DNA of 48,597 nucleotides, from assembly GCA_035378955.1 (NCBI GenBank), contig DAOSUS010000021.1, positions 1 to 48,597 of the forward strand, given 5' to 3'. The notes beneath the pieces were generated by a model. It saw only the letters and a list, made by a program, of their open reading frames with translations. It was not told where the DNA came from and searched no databases. Of this stretch, positions 36,052 to 43,736 are shown piece by piece (the first letter of the stretch is position 1; each line of letters opens with the position of its first letter). The translations under genes were made by a program, and so were the position numbers. The stretch comes from Candidatus Hydrogenedens sp. GTDB lineage: Bacteria > Hydrogenedentota > Hydrogenedentia > Hydrogenedentales > Hydrogenedentaceae.

Positions 36052-36413
36052 TTTTTCATCCGAGTAATTTCTACGGCAACACTTCTGGAAAAACGAAGGA
36101 CACCCGGTTTATCTACTATTACAGTAACTCCCTTTACTTTCTCGAATGATAAACAAATATTTGCGATTTCTTCTGCCATTCGTTCTATAAGAAAAAAAGA
36201 AGAGTTTTCAATTGATTTTAAGATGGTTTTCTTTACTTTTTTATAATCTAATGCATCTTTAATGTCATCTGATATTCCAGCCGTTCTACAGTCTGTATAG
36301 AGGATTAAATTTATTAAAATATCCTGTTTTTCTCTTCTTTCATCGGGTTCAATTCCAATAATACAACGGACTTGTAAATCACGAATATGAATTTTATCAA
36401 ATAATTCCATCAT
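36048..36413 (-). CDS. folB: Dihydroneopterin aldolase
   Basis: 121 residues: IRDLQVRCIIGIEPDERREKQ at the start, the LDYKKVKK and FFLIERMAEEIANICL segments and VTVIVDKPGVLRFSRSVAVEI match FolB. The catalytic Lys lies in VDKPG. It produces the pterin substrate for FolK, encoded next. Overlaps the SDR gene by 17 bases. Confidence 0.92.
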   Translation of the reverse strand: MMELFDKIHIRDLQVRCIIGIEPDERREKQDILINLILYTDCRTAGISDDIKDALDYKKVKKTILKSIENSSFFLIERMAEEIANICLSFEKVKGVTVIVDKPGVLRFSRSVAVEITRMKK

Positions 36414-37146
36414 TTGAACTCCCTAATAAAAAGCGTCCTCCATCTATGAATATAACCTGTCCTGTAATGAATTTTGCTTTTAGCAAAAAGATTACAGCAT
36501 CTGAAACATCATTTTCATCACCAAATGTTTGAAGTGGATTGGTTTTGCTCATTTTTTTTAGGTATTCTTTTGTTTCACCCGGAGGTGGAAGTATTAACCC
36601 CGGGGCAACAGCATTTACTCTTATTTCAGGGGCAAATTCTATGGCTAAAATACGGGTAATATGACGAAGTAATTGTTTTCCTAAATAATAAGATGCATGT
36701 CGCGGGTCGTAATCCCAGAGACGGGTATCTAAAATATTTATAATAATACCTTTTTTACAGTGGGAATGAAGGTACCGTGCTAATTGTAAGGGTGCCCATG
36801 CATGGATGTTTACAGAGGTAATTAAATCCTCATGGGAAAACATCTTTATGCTATGTTCTGGGAATATACTTGCATTATTTATAAGAATATCTATTTCTCC
36901 TAATTTATCTACCGCAGATTTGAATATTGTTTCTCCCGCATTAGTTTCATTCAAGTCTTGTTTTATAAGTGCCGTTTTTATAGGATATTTATTTAATATT
37001 TCTTCTAATTCTTTGGCGTCTTTATCGGAAGAGTTATAATGTAAAGCGAGATTTACACCTTCCTGTGCTAAACAGATAGACAAATGCCTACCAATTCGTT
37101 TTGCACTACCCGTAATAATTGCATTCATTCCTTTTAAGGATAACAT
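36397..37146 (-). CDS. Short-chain dehydrogenase, probably pteridine/dihydropterin reductase (FolM-like)
   Basis: 249-residue classical SDR: TGSAKRIGR cofactor loop (basic, suggests NADPH), NNAS motif and catalytic YYLGK (YxxxK), ending with INVDGGR-like FIDGGR. The Lys-Arg loop TGSAKRIG and the position at the head of folB-folK-folE point to the FolM/PTR1-type pteridine reductase branch, which reduces dihydromonapterin or dihydrofolate. The Ser of the usual catalytic triad is not clear (ILDTRLWDY). The substrate is inferred from neighbours. Confidence 0.7.
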   Translation of the reverse strand: MLSLKGMNAIITGSAKRIGRHLSICLAQEGVNLALHYNSSDKDAKELEEILNKYPIKTALIKQDLNETNAGETIFKSAVDKLGEIDILINNASIFPEHSIKMFSHEDLITSVNIHAWAPLQLARYLHSHCKKGIIINILDTRLWDYDPRHASYYLGKQLLRHITRILAIEFAPEIRVNAVAPGLILPPPGETKEYLKKMSKTNPLQTFGDENDVSDAVIFLLKAKFITGQVIFIDGGRFLLGSSNDGII

Positions 37147-37169
37147 CTTTAAATTTTACCTAAAATTAT

Positions 37170-39212
37170 TTATTTTATTTCTATTTTAACAAAATATTTT
37201 TGTATTCCCCTCTGGATTTCAAAAACAAAATGATTTATATTTTGTTCTTTTATACTGTTTAATGTTTCTTTAAAATCCTGTACATTTTCTATGGGGTCAT
37301 TTTGTATAGATAAAATAATATCTCCTTGTTCTAATTTAGCAAGGCTTGCCCAACCTCCAGAAATAACTTGTTCAATAAATACTCCTTTTGTGTCTTCTTT
37401 TAAATTCATATCCACTCTATCATAGAAACATAAATCTCTTACGGTAAATTCCAACCATTCGTCTTGATACTTTTCAACCATATTTCGTGGAATAGGTTCT
37501 TTAATAAGTTGTATAGGAATTTGTTTAATTTCATTTTCTCTAATGATAGAGATTGTTATTTCCTGGTCAATAGAAAAACTTCGAACTCTTTCCTTCCATT
37601 CTTCGTAATCATCTACTTTGTTAGCATGAAATTTTTCATTTTCAATTTCTTTAATAACATCTCCTACTTTTAACTCCTCTAATCCTTTTTCTTTTATGGG
37701 ATAAATACGGGTTATTATAAATCCACCTTCTTCTAAATTCTTTTTTTTCGCCATTTCCTTTGTAAGGACCTGAACTTCAACACCTATCCAGGGTTTGCTG
37801 GCTTCTCTAATCGGTTCTATAGTTCGAGATGCCCCAATTTTTACCATTGAGTAAATTCTATTATGATTTCTTTCTGCTACTACAAGAACTTCCTCTTTTT
37901 TTTCTTCTATAAGTGAATGCGTTTTCTTTTCTAAATCTTCTAATGAGGATATCTTTTCATTTTCAATTTCTAATATGAGATCTCCAGTTTGTAAGGATGG
38001 CTTTGCCTCTGCTGAACAGCCCCCCATCCGTAGAGATGTAATAAGAACACCATTGGTATTGTCCCTATTTCGATTAAGAGCAAAAAACCAGTTAAGATTT
38101 TTGGCGGTAAAACCCCATTCTTTGAACTCTTTTTCTTCTGTTTGTGGAAAATCGTATAAAACAGGAGTAACAGGAATATCCAAATTAACGGAATCCCGAA
38201 TAATAGAAAAGTTCACAGGTTTATCGGTTGGGAGTGAACATAAAATATTATTAATTAATGGAATTTGTTCCATATACTTGACATTAATAGGTTTATTATC
38301 TATCTGTATTAAAATATCTCCTGTTTTTATACCCGATTTATCAGCAGGAGAGCCAGGATACACATATCGAATAAGTGAGCCTTTCTCTATTTTTTCTGCT
38401 TCTGTAATAGGTTGTATTTCAAGTCCTATCCATGTTCTATTTACTTTGCCACTTTGTATAATATCATTTACCACTTTTTTTACTAAGTTGGAAGGAATGG
38501 CTCCACCAAGAGCATATTTAATTTCATTTATACCCACAATTTCTCCCTGAAGATTAACAAGAGGACCACCCGAACTACCGGGACTGATTTCAGCATTATG
38601 TCCTAACCAACATACCAAACTTCCGATATTTTCGCCTTCTTCCGAAAACATTTCAAAACTATTTAGTTTATAAGGTAATATCATTCGTTGGTTGCTAATA
38701 ATACCCAAAGTAACAGACGGGTTTAAGGCCATGGGAGAACCCATCGCCAAAACATAATCACCCACTTTTATATCATCTGAGTTTCCAAAAGTTCCAAAAA
38801 CAAAATTTTGAGGCTTATCCGTAATAATTTTTAGGACGCTAATATCTGTCAGGGCATCTGTTCCTATCAGTTTTAATGGATAGTTATTTAAATTTGCAAA
38901 GGTGCAATCTGCAAAATATGCCTTGCCTGCTACATGATGATTTGTCACAACATAACCATCATTAGAAATAACTACTCCACTACCATATTTTTCCTGTTTT
39001 AATTCCCTTCCTTCTGAGTAATATTTCTCAACAACATGTATCCGAACCAGTGCAGGTTGTAGTTTATCTACCGTTCGAATAATAGTATCTTGAATTTGTT
39101 CGGGAAAAGTTCCTATATTAGATGGAGATGTATTTTTTTCTTCACACACTACTGGAATAATAGGAGATAATAGGAAAAGAAACAGAAGAATAATTTTTGT
39201 AAAGAGGTGCAT
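37170..39212 (-). CDS. HtrA/DegP-like serine protease with four PDZ-like segments
   Basis: 680 residues. Signal peptide (about 1-23), trypsin-like domain (about 40-245) with triad His in VTNHHVAG, Asp in DALTDISVLKI and Ser in SPGSSGGPLV. Then four PDZ-like segments: about 250-345 (WIGLEIQPIT...SGIKTGDILIQI), 370-460, 465-565 (WIGVEVQVLT...GDVIKEIEN) and 585-680 (GWASLAKLEQGDIILSIQ). DegP has two, so this is a longer, unusual architecture. It likely acts in the periplasm or outside in protein quality control or processing. Alone in its unit, 23 bases downstream of the SDR start and divergent from the prepilin peptidase. Confidence 0.88.
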   Translation of the reverse strand: MHLFTKIILLFLFLLSPIIPVVCEEKNTSPSNIGTFPEQIQDTIIRTVDKLQPALVRIHVVEKYYSEGRELKQEKYGSGVVISNDGYVVTNHHVAGKAYFADCTFANLNNYPLKLIGTDALTDISVLKIITDKPQNFVFGTFGNSDDIKVGDYVLAMGSPMALNPSVTLGIISNQRMILPYKLNSFEMFSEEGENIGSLVCWLGHNAEISPGSSGGPLVNLQGEIVGINEIKYALGGAIPSNLVKKVVNDIIQSGKVNRTWIGLEIQPITEAEKIEKGSLIRYVYPGSPADKSGIKTGDILIQIDNKPINVKYMEQIPLINNILCSLPTDKPVNFSIIRDSVNLDIPVTPVLYDFPQTEEKEFKEWGFTAKNLNWFFALNRNRDNTNGVLITSLRMGGCSAEAKPSLQTGDLILEIENEKISSLEDLEKKTHSLIEEKKEEVLVVAERNHNRIYSMVKIGASRTIEPIREASKPWIGVEVQVLTKEMAKKKNLEEGGFIITRIYPIKEKGLEELKVGDVIKEIENEKFHANKVDDYEEWKERVRSFSIDQEITISIIRENEIKQIPIQLIKEPIPRNMVEKYQDEWLEFTVRDLCFYDRVDMNLKEDTKGVFIEQVISGGWASLAKLEQGDIILSIQNDPIENVQDFKETLNSIKEQNINHFVFEIQRGIQKYFVKIEIK

Positions 39213-39349
39213 ATTTTGTCTTTCTAATTATAAAAAATAGGAATTGTATTTTTAGGTTGTTTATAATATGAAACTTATATGATATATAGAAATATATTAA
39301 CCTGTATATTTTATATTAAAAATCCACATTAAGGAAAGTAATTATTATA

Positions 39350-40495
39350 ATGAAAAATTTAGTGCAAATTGATTCTTTACATATTTTCTTTATAATTGTT
39401 AGTGGTATGTTTGGTGCGGTATTTGGTAGTTTTTGCAATGTTTGTATTTACAGATTTCCCCGGGGAGAATCTATAATAAAGCCCGCATCTCATTGTCCTA
39501 AATGCCAGAACCCTATTGCCTGGTATGATAATATTCCACTGATTAGTTGGATTATTTTATTAGGAAAATGCAGACATTGTAAAGAAAATATTAGCATACA
39601 ATATCCACTTATTGAATTAATTACGGCTTTATTATTTGTAATTGTGTATTTAAAGTTTCGATTTTCTCTGGCTACCGTTATTTATTCCTTTCTTAGTGCG
39701 GGTTTAGTAATTGTTATCGTTCAAGATTTGCAAACATGGACAATTCCAGATGAGATAACTTTAACAGGAATATTAGTAGGTATTGGGGTGTCCGTATTAG
39801 GTATGTTTTTCCCGGAACAGGGATTACGAATTCAAAATCCTTTGGAATCAATAGATGGCGTGGCTCTTGGGGCTTTGCTTATTTGTCTAATGGATTTGAT
39901 TGTTATTTTATTAATGAGAAAACCAGGAATGGGATTTGGTGATGTAAAACTGTTAAGTATGTTAGGGGCATTTTTAGGATGGCGGGGTGTTTTAGGAAGT
40001 TTAATGATTGGTTCTATGGTGGGAAGCATAATAGGATTTTTTGTTATATTGTATTATCGTTATATAAAGAAGATAGAAGAAGGGGAAGAAGGAACGGAAA
40101 AGGATGATGCTAATTTCTACCCTATTGACCCTATTGCGAGTATTTTTTTAGGAATATCTTCCATTTATTTGACAATAAGATTGTTATTCTCCCTAAATCA
40201 AAATGTATCCACAACAATTCCCAATGAAATTATACGGGGATTCTCTTATTTAGTTATTGCTTTTATGGTATTTTCACTTTTCATAGCCCTTATATCTGTT
40301 TTTATATGGAGAAGACAGACTACTACAGACACGAAAACCAATTTGGACATCAATGAAGAAGAAATGGAAATAACTTTAAAGGCTCATTATATTCCTTTTG
40401 GTCCTTATCTTTCTTTGGGAGGTTTCATTTTTCTATTATTCGGTCCAGAATTAATTTCTAAATATTTACAAATTCTTGCTATCACACAACAATAA
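39350..40495 (+). CDS. Prepilin peptidase (type IV leader peptidase, A24)
   Basis: 381 residues. N-terminal GAVFGSFCNVCIYRFPRGES and the zinc pair CPKCQNPIAWYDNIPLISW...CRHCKENI match PilD. The catalytic Asp residues are in QDLQTWTIPDEI and GFGDVKLLSML. Several membrane helices are visible. The C-terminal part (about 240-381) adds a charged loop (EEGEEGTEKDDAN) and two or three further helices not found in the usual 250-290-residue enzyme. It cleaves and methylates type IV pilins and type II secretion pseudopilins. ATG preceded by AAGGAAAG. Confidence 0.9.
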   Translation: MKNLVQIDSLHIFFIIVSGMFGAVFGSFCNVCIYRFPRGESIIKPASHCPKCQNPIAWYDNIPLISWIILLGKCRHCKENISIQYPLIELITALLFVIVYLKFRFSLATVIYSFLSAGLVIVIVQDLQTWTIPDEITLTGILVGIGVSVLGMFFPEQGLRIQNPLESIDGVALGALLICLMDLIVILLMRKPGMGFGDVKLLSMLGAFLGWRGVLGSLMIGSMVGSIIGFFVILYYRYIKKIEEGEEGTEKDDANFYPIDPIASIFLGISSIYLTIRLLFSLNQNVSTTIPNEIIRGFSYLVIAFMVFSLFIALISVFIWRRQTTTDTKTNLDINEEEMEITLKAHYIPFGPYLSLGGFIFLLFGPELISKYLQILAITQQ

Positions 40496-40505
40496 TAGAA
40501 TACCT

Positions 40506-41507
40506 ATGAAAAAAATGTATAATGGAAATGAGATAAATCGTTATTTTATTTTTGATGAAGGGTATTTTCCAAAGCCGTGGGGAAATTTTTATTTCAAAGA
40601 GAAACTAAATAAAAACATATTAAGTAATGAACCTATTGGCGAAGCATGGTTAATTTCGGATAGGGAAGAGTATCAGAGTTCTATTATCCATGGACCCTTA
40701 AAAGGTAAAAAAATCAATGAAGTAATAAACACATTTCCAGAATTTATTTTTGGAACAGATAAAACAAGTCCTTTCCCCAAAAAATTTCCTTTATTATTAA
40801 AATTGATAGATGCTAATGAATTATTATCTGTGCAAGTTCACCCCGATGACCCAACAGCACTGAAATTAGGGGAGCAGGACTCAGGCAAAACAGAAATGTG
40901 GTATATTCTTGACGCAAAACCTAATAGTTTTTTATATATCGGACTTAAAAAAAATGTAAAAAAAGAACATCTGATAAAAGAAATAAATCATCATAGAGAT
41001 ATTGATAAATTACTGAATAAGATTTATGTAAAACCGGGTGAACATTATTTAATTCCAGCAGGAACGGTTCATGCAATTGGTCCTGGTATTTTATTAGCGG
41101 AAATCCAGCAAAATAGTAATGTTACATATCGATTATTTGATTGGAATCGGGTAGATACTAACGGGAAACCAAGATTATTACATATTGAAAAAGGAATGGA
41201 ATCAATTCAAGAAGAAACTATATTGCTTAAAGCAAAGAAAGTAGAGAAAAAACATACTTTTGGAATTGAAAGATATTTATGCTCTTGTCCTTATTTTATA
41301 GCAAAATATTGGGAAATAGAAAAAGAATGTAAAATATGGGATAATAATTTCAGTTTTCATATAGTATTATCACTAAGTGCTTCATATATAAATATTTATG
41401 ATGAAAATATAAAGTTAAACAAGGGAGAAGCCTTATTAATACCTGCAAAGTCATGTAGTAGTGTTGTAATTAAAGAGGGTATATTATTAGATTATTATCA
41501 AATATAA
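40506..41507 (+). CDS. manA: Mannose-6-phosphate isomerase, class I
   Basis: 333 residues from the ATG at 40506, which lies 10 bases after the previous stop; an in-frame TTG 30 bases earlier overlaps the peptidase gene. Zinc ligands are visible: Gln and His in LLSVQVHPDD, Glu in KTEMWYIL and His in PAGTVHAIG, with Arg in NSNVTYRLFDW. Short form of the type I family (YvyI/ManA-like). It interconverts mannose-6-phosphate and fructose-6-phosphate for glycan precursors. A perfect hairpin overlaps its stop codon. Confidence 0.92.
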   Translation: MKKMYNGNEINRYFIFDEGYFPKPWGNFYFKEKLNKNILSNEPIGEAWLISDREEYQSSIIHGPLKGKKINEVINTFPEFIFGTDKTSPFPKKFPLLLKLIDANELLSVQVHPDDPTALKLGEQDSGKTEMWYILDAKPNSFLYIGLKKNVKKEHLIKEINHHRDIDKLLNKIYVKPGEHYLIPAGTVHAIGPGILLAEIQQNSNVTYRLFDWNRVDTNGKPRLLHIEKGMESIQEETILLKAKKVEKKHTFGIERYLCSCPYFIAKYWEIEKECKIWDNNFSFHIVLSLSASYINIYDENIKLNKGEALLIPAKSCSSVVIKEGILLDYYQI

Positions 41508-41527
41508 ATGTTCCATTACGGAACATT
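41507..41527 (+). promoter_or_regulatory. Perfect inverted repeat with GGAAC, possible ECF operator/promoter
   Basis: AATGTTCC (507-514) and GGAACATT (520-527) flank a five-base loop, starting at the last base of the manA stop and 44 bases before the ECF sigma gene. GGAAC is the typical -35 core for many ECF sigma factors, so autoregulation is possible. No T-run follows, so an intrinsic terminator is less likely. Confidence 0.35.
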
Positions 41528-41570
41528 CTATTCTATTTAAGGGATTCCTATTATCATATATCCAAATCTT

Positions 41571-42146
41571 ATGGAAGAAATAACGAAAGAAATAAGGTTA
41601 ATTAATGAATGCCTGAACGGAAATGTTGAGGCATTTCGGGATTTAGTTATGACATACCAAACAGCGGTATATGCAACAGCCTTTTACTATGTTAAAAATT
41701 CAAACATAGCAAAGGAGATTGTTCAGGAAGCATTCATTAATGCCTACAAAAATCTTCATCAACTCCGTGATTTAACAAAATTTGGAAGTTGGTTAAAAGA
41801 AATTACAACTCGTATTTCATTTCAATATATACAAAAGAAAAAAGAAATTGGCAATGATAGGGTTGAAGGAAAAATTATACCGATAAGTTCCGAAAAGTTA
41901 GATGGAAAGAATCCTTCTCTATCATTTGAAGAAATAAAATTTGCTATACAACAATTACCTGAGAGATACAGACTTCCTGTAGTATTAAAATTCTTAGAAG
42001 GAATGAATTACGAAGAAATCAGCAGGTTTACAGGAGAATCTCCGGGAGAAATAAAAGGGATACTACAAAGAGCGGTAAAACAATTACAGAAAATATTTGA
42101 TAATATAGATGGAGAATCTAAACAATGGCAAGATGTTCACAAATAG
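41571..42146 (+). CDS. RNA polymerase ECF sigma factor
   Basis: 191 residues: region 2 (about 15-85) with FRDLVMTYQTAVYATAFYYVKNSNIAKEIVQEAFINAYKN and region 4 (about 125-180) with LPERYRLPVVLKFLEGMNYEEISRFTGESPGEIKGILQRAVKQL. Region 3 is missing, as in extracytoplasmic-function factors. The next gene, a zinc-finger anti-sigma factor, begins 22 bases before its stop, the standard arrangement. The ATG lacks a clear ribosome site. Confidence 0.92.
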   Translation: MEEITKEIRLINECLNGNVEAFRDLVMTYQTAVYATAFYYVKNSNIAKEIVQEAFINAYKNLHQLRDLTKFGSWLKEITTRISFQYIQKKKEIGNDRVEGKIIPISSEKLDGKNPSLSFEEIKFAIQQLPERYRLPVVLKFLEGMNYEEISRFTGESPGEIKGILQRAVKQLQKIFDNIDGESKQWQDVHK

Positions 42147-43393
42147 AACCTGAGTTGCAGGCATATCTTGATGGTGAATTAAGTAGAGCCAAAGAATTAA
42201 TTGTGGAAGAGCATTTATCTGCCTGTTCGCAATGTAAACATGAATTTGAAGTATTGAGGAAAAGTAATGCTCATTTGTATGAATCGCTCAGTCCTTATAA
42301 GTTAAACGAGTCGTTAGATGAACAAATCATGAAAAAACTTCCAGAAATAGATATTAACTTCAATCAAACCCACCAAATTACATTACGAGTAAAACATCAG
42401 GATGAAAGCCCATATTCATTTTCTAATATATTTCCTTATCTTGCTTTAACAGCAATGACTATTCTTGGTGTTTTTATATTTGTTAGCTGGCCATATCGAG
42501 ATATTTCAGACTCGGAAAGAATTGGGGTAGCCATTAACTTAGAAGGTAACAGTTCTATAATAAACAAAGATATAAATAATATAATGAAAAAAGATAATTT
42601 AGCCTCTATAAAAATGGATAATTATATAGAAACAAAAGAAAATTCTATAGTTTATTCATATTTAAAAGGCAATTCTGTTTTGAAATTAGCCGGAAATACA
42701 AGGATAAAAATTATAGATGAGCGAACCGTAAATTTAGAAAAGGGGAAAGTTTGGTTTGATATTGGCAAAGATAAAAAGGTATTTCGAGTAAATACACCAC
42801 AAGGGGTTGTAACCGTGTTTGGTACAGAGTTCCAAGTAGAAGTAGATTCTTCACAGATATTAACAACAGTTCATAGGGGGGAGGTCACGGTGGAAACAGC
42901 CAACCAATTTGTTGTCCTTAGACAAAACCAACAAGTTTTGTTGAAAAATAATACATTTGCTTCGGAAATAAAGAATTGCGATGCGGAAAAAATAATTTCA
43001 TGGGCAAAAGAGATAGAACCGTCAGAACGCATATTACAAAAGGTATCTGCCTATTTCGGTACTCAAAAACCATTACCTATAACAACACCTGCATCGCAAG
43101 TATTTGTAGTCCCTATACAAAAGAAAGAAATTTCATCTCTTGAATTATTCTGGGATAAACAAAAGAGCATTAACTCCAATTTTACGATTTATGCTTCAGA
43201 TGATGAATTAAAACCTTTATTCCGTTTTAAGTTAACAAATAACTTATTAGAATCGTTTGATGGAGCGATTACTATACCAATTCCTACAGATGTATCTCTT
43301 CGAGATGTGAAACTTTTACATATAGAAATTATATCTGATGATTTAGATGATTCATCTTTAATGCCATTTACCAGGGTTTTTGCAAAAAACTAA
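42125..43393 (+). CDS. Membrane anti-sigma factor with zinc finger and FecR domain
   Basis: 422 residues. ZAS-type zinc motif HLSACSQC (His30, Cys34, Cys37) in the cytoplasmic N-terminus, one membrane helix (about 104-122), then a periplasmic FecR-like domain (about 165-270: GNSVLKLAGNTRIKIID, VNTPQGVVTVFGTEFQVEV, VHRGEVTVE) and a C-terminal beta region (about 300-420). It probably holds the ECF sigma factor until an envelope signal reaches the FecR part. It overlaps the sigma gene by 22 bases, ensuring coupled translation. Confidence 0.9.
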   Translation: MARCSQIEPELQAYLDGELSRAKELIVEEHLSACSQCKHEFEVLRKSNAHLYESLSPYKLNESLDEQIMKKLPEIDINFNQTHQITLRVKHQDESPYSFSNIFPYLALTAMTILGVFIFVSWPYRDISDSERIGVAINLEGNSSIINKDINNIMKKDNLASIKMDNYIETKENSIVYSYLKGNSVLKLAGNTRIKIIDERTVNLEKGKVWFDIGKDKKVFRVNTPQGVVTVFGTEFQVEVDSSQILTTVHRGEVTVETANQFVVLRQNQQVLLKNNTFASEIKNCDAEKIISWAKEIEPSERILQKVSAYFGTQKPLPITTPASQVFVVPIQKKEISSLELFWDKQKSINSNFTIYASDDELKPLFRFKLTNNLLESFDGAITIPIPTDVSLRDVKLLHIEIISDDLDDSSLMPFTRVFAKN

Positions 43394-43430
43394 TATGGAT
43401 ATTATTTTAGACATAAATAAGAAACAAAAT

Positions 43431-43680
43431 AAAGCCCACCCTGTCGGGAGGCATGTTGAAGCAAAAAACAAAGTCAAATTTCTGCCTCACATCACTCCTT
43501 CCCCAGAAATACCTGCAGCCAAAATAACTGCTTTCATGCATGCCTCCCGCTTTAAAATATTGATTTTTCTCAGTAAAGTGGGCTCGATGATATATTCGGC
43601 GAAACAACTGTCTCCTCTCTCCACTCCTTCCTCAAGAGTACCAGCCTAACAAAGCCGCATCGAGCCCCTTCTCTTTTTTT
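43431..43680. other. GC-richer structured intergenic element (possible regulatory RNA or relic insert)
   Basis: The 343-base gap 43394-43736 has no convincing gene. Within it 43431-43670 is about 46% G+C by count, well above its surroundings. Perfect inverted repeats: CGGGAGGCATG (445-455) with CATGCCTCCCG (539-549); GGGCTCGATG (580-589) with CATCGAGCCC (658-667), extended by CGGC (597-600) with GCCG (654-657). GTGGGC (578-583) also matches GCCCAC (434-439), so the two pairings of 580-583 exclude each other. A T-run (674-680) follows the last arm on the plus strand, as in an intrinsic terminator. Both strands are open over part of the stretch. Strand of any transcript is undecided. Confidence 0.45.
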
Positions 43681-43736
43681 CGTTTTCTTTCGTTGTTATA
43701 ATAAACATAAAATATAGATTATGTAGGGGAAAACAA

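Noticed and set aside
43380..43649. An 89-codon plus-strand frame after the FecR gene
   Set aside because: It overlaps the end of the anti-sigma gene, has no ribosome site, and is better explained by the low stop frequency of the GC-richer structured element; the minus strand is equally open there.
43644..43650. GCCTAAC, matching the integron attC R'' consensus
   Set aside because: No GTTRRRY partner occurs within the next 100 bases and no integrase or cassette array is near.
43580..43667. Possible 4.5S SRP RNA, tmRNA or RNase P RNA in the GC-rich stretch
   Set aside because: The terminal stem recalls 4.5S RNA, but the GGAA tetraloop with GTCC/GGAC and the AGCA internal loop are absent; no tmRNA tag/CCA end and no RNase P GAGGAAAGTCC core were found.
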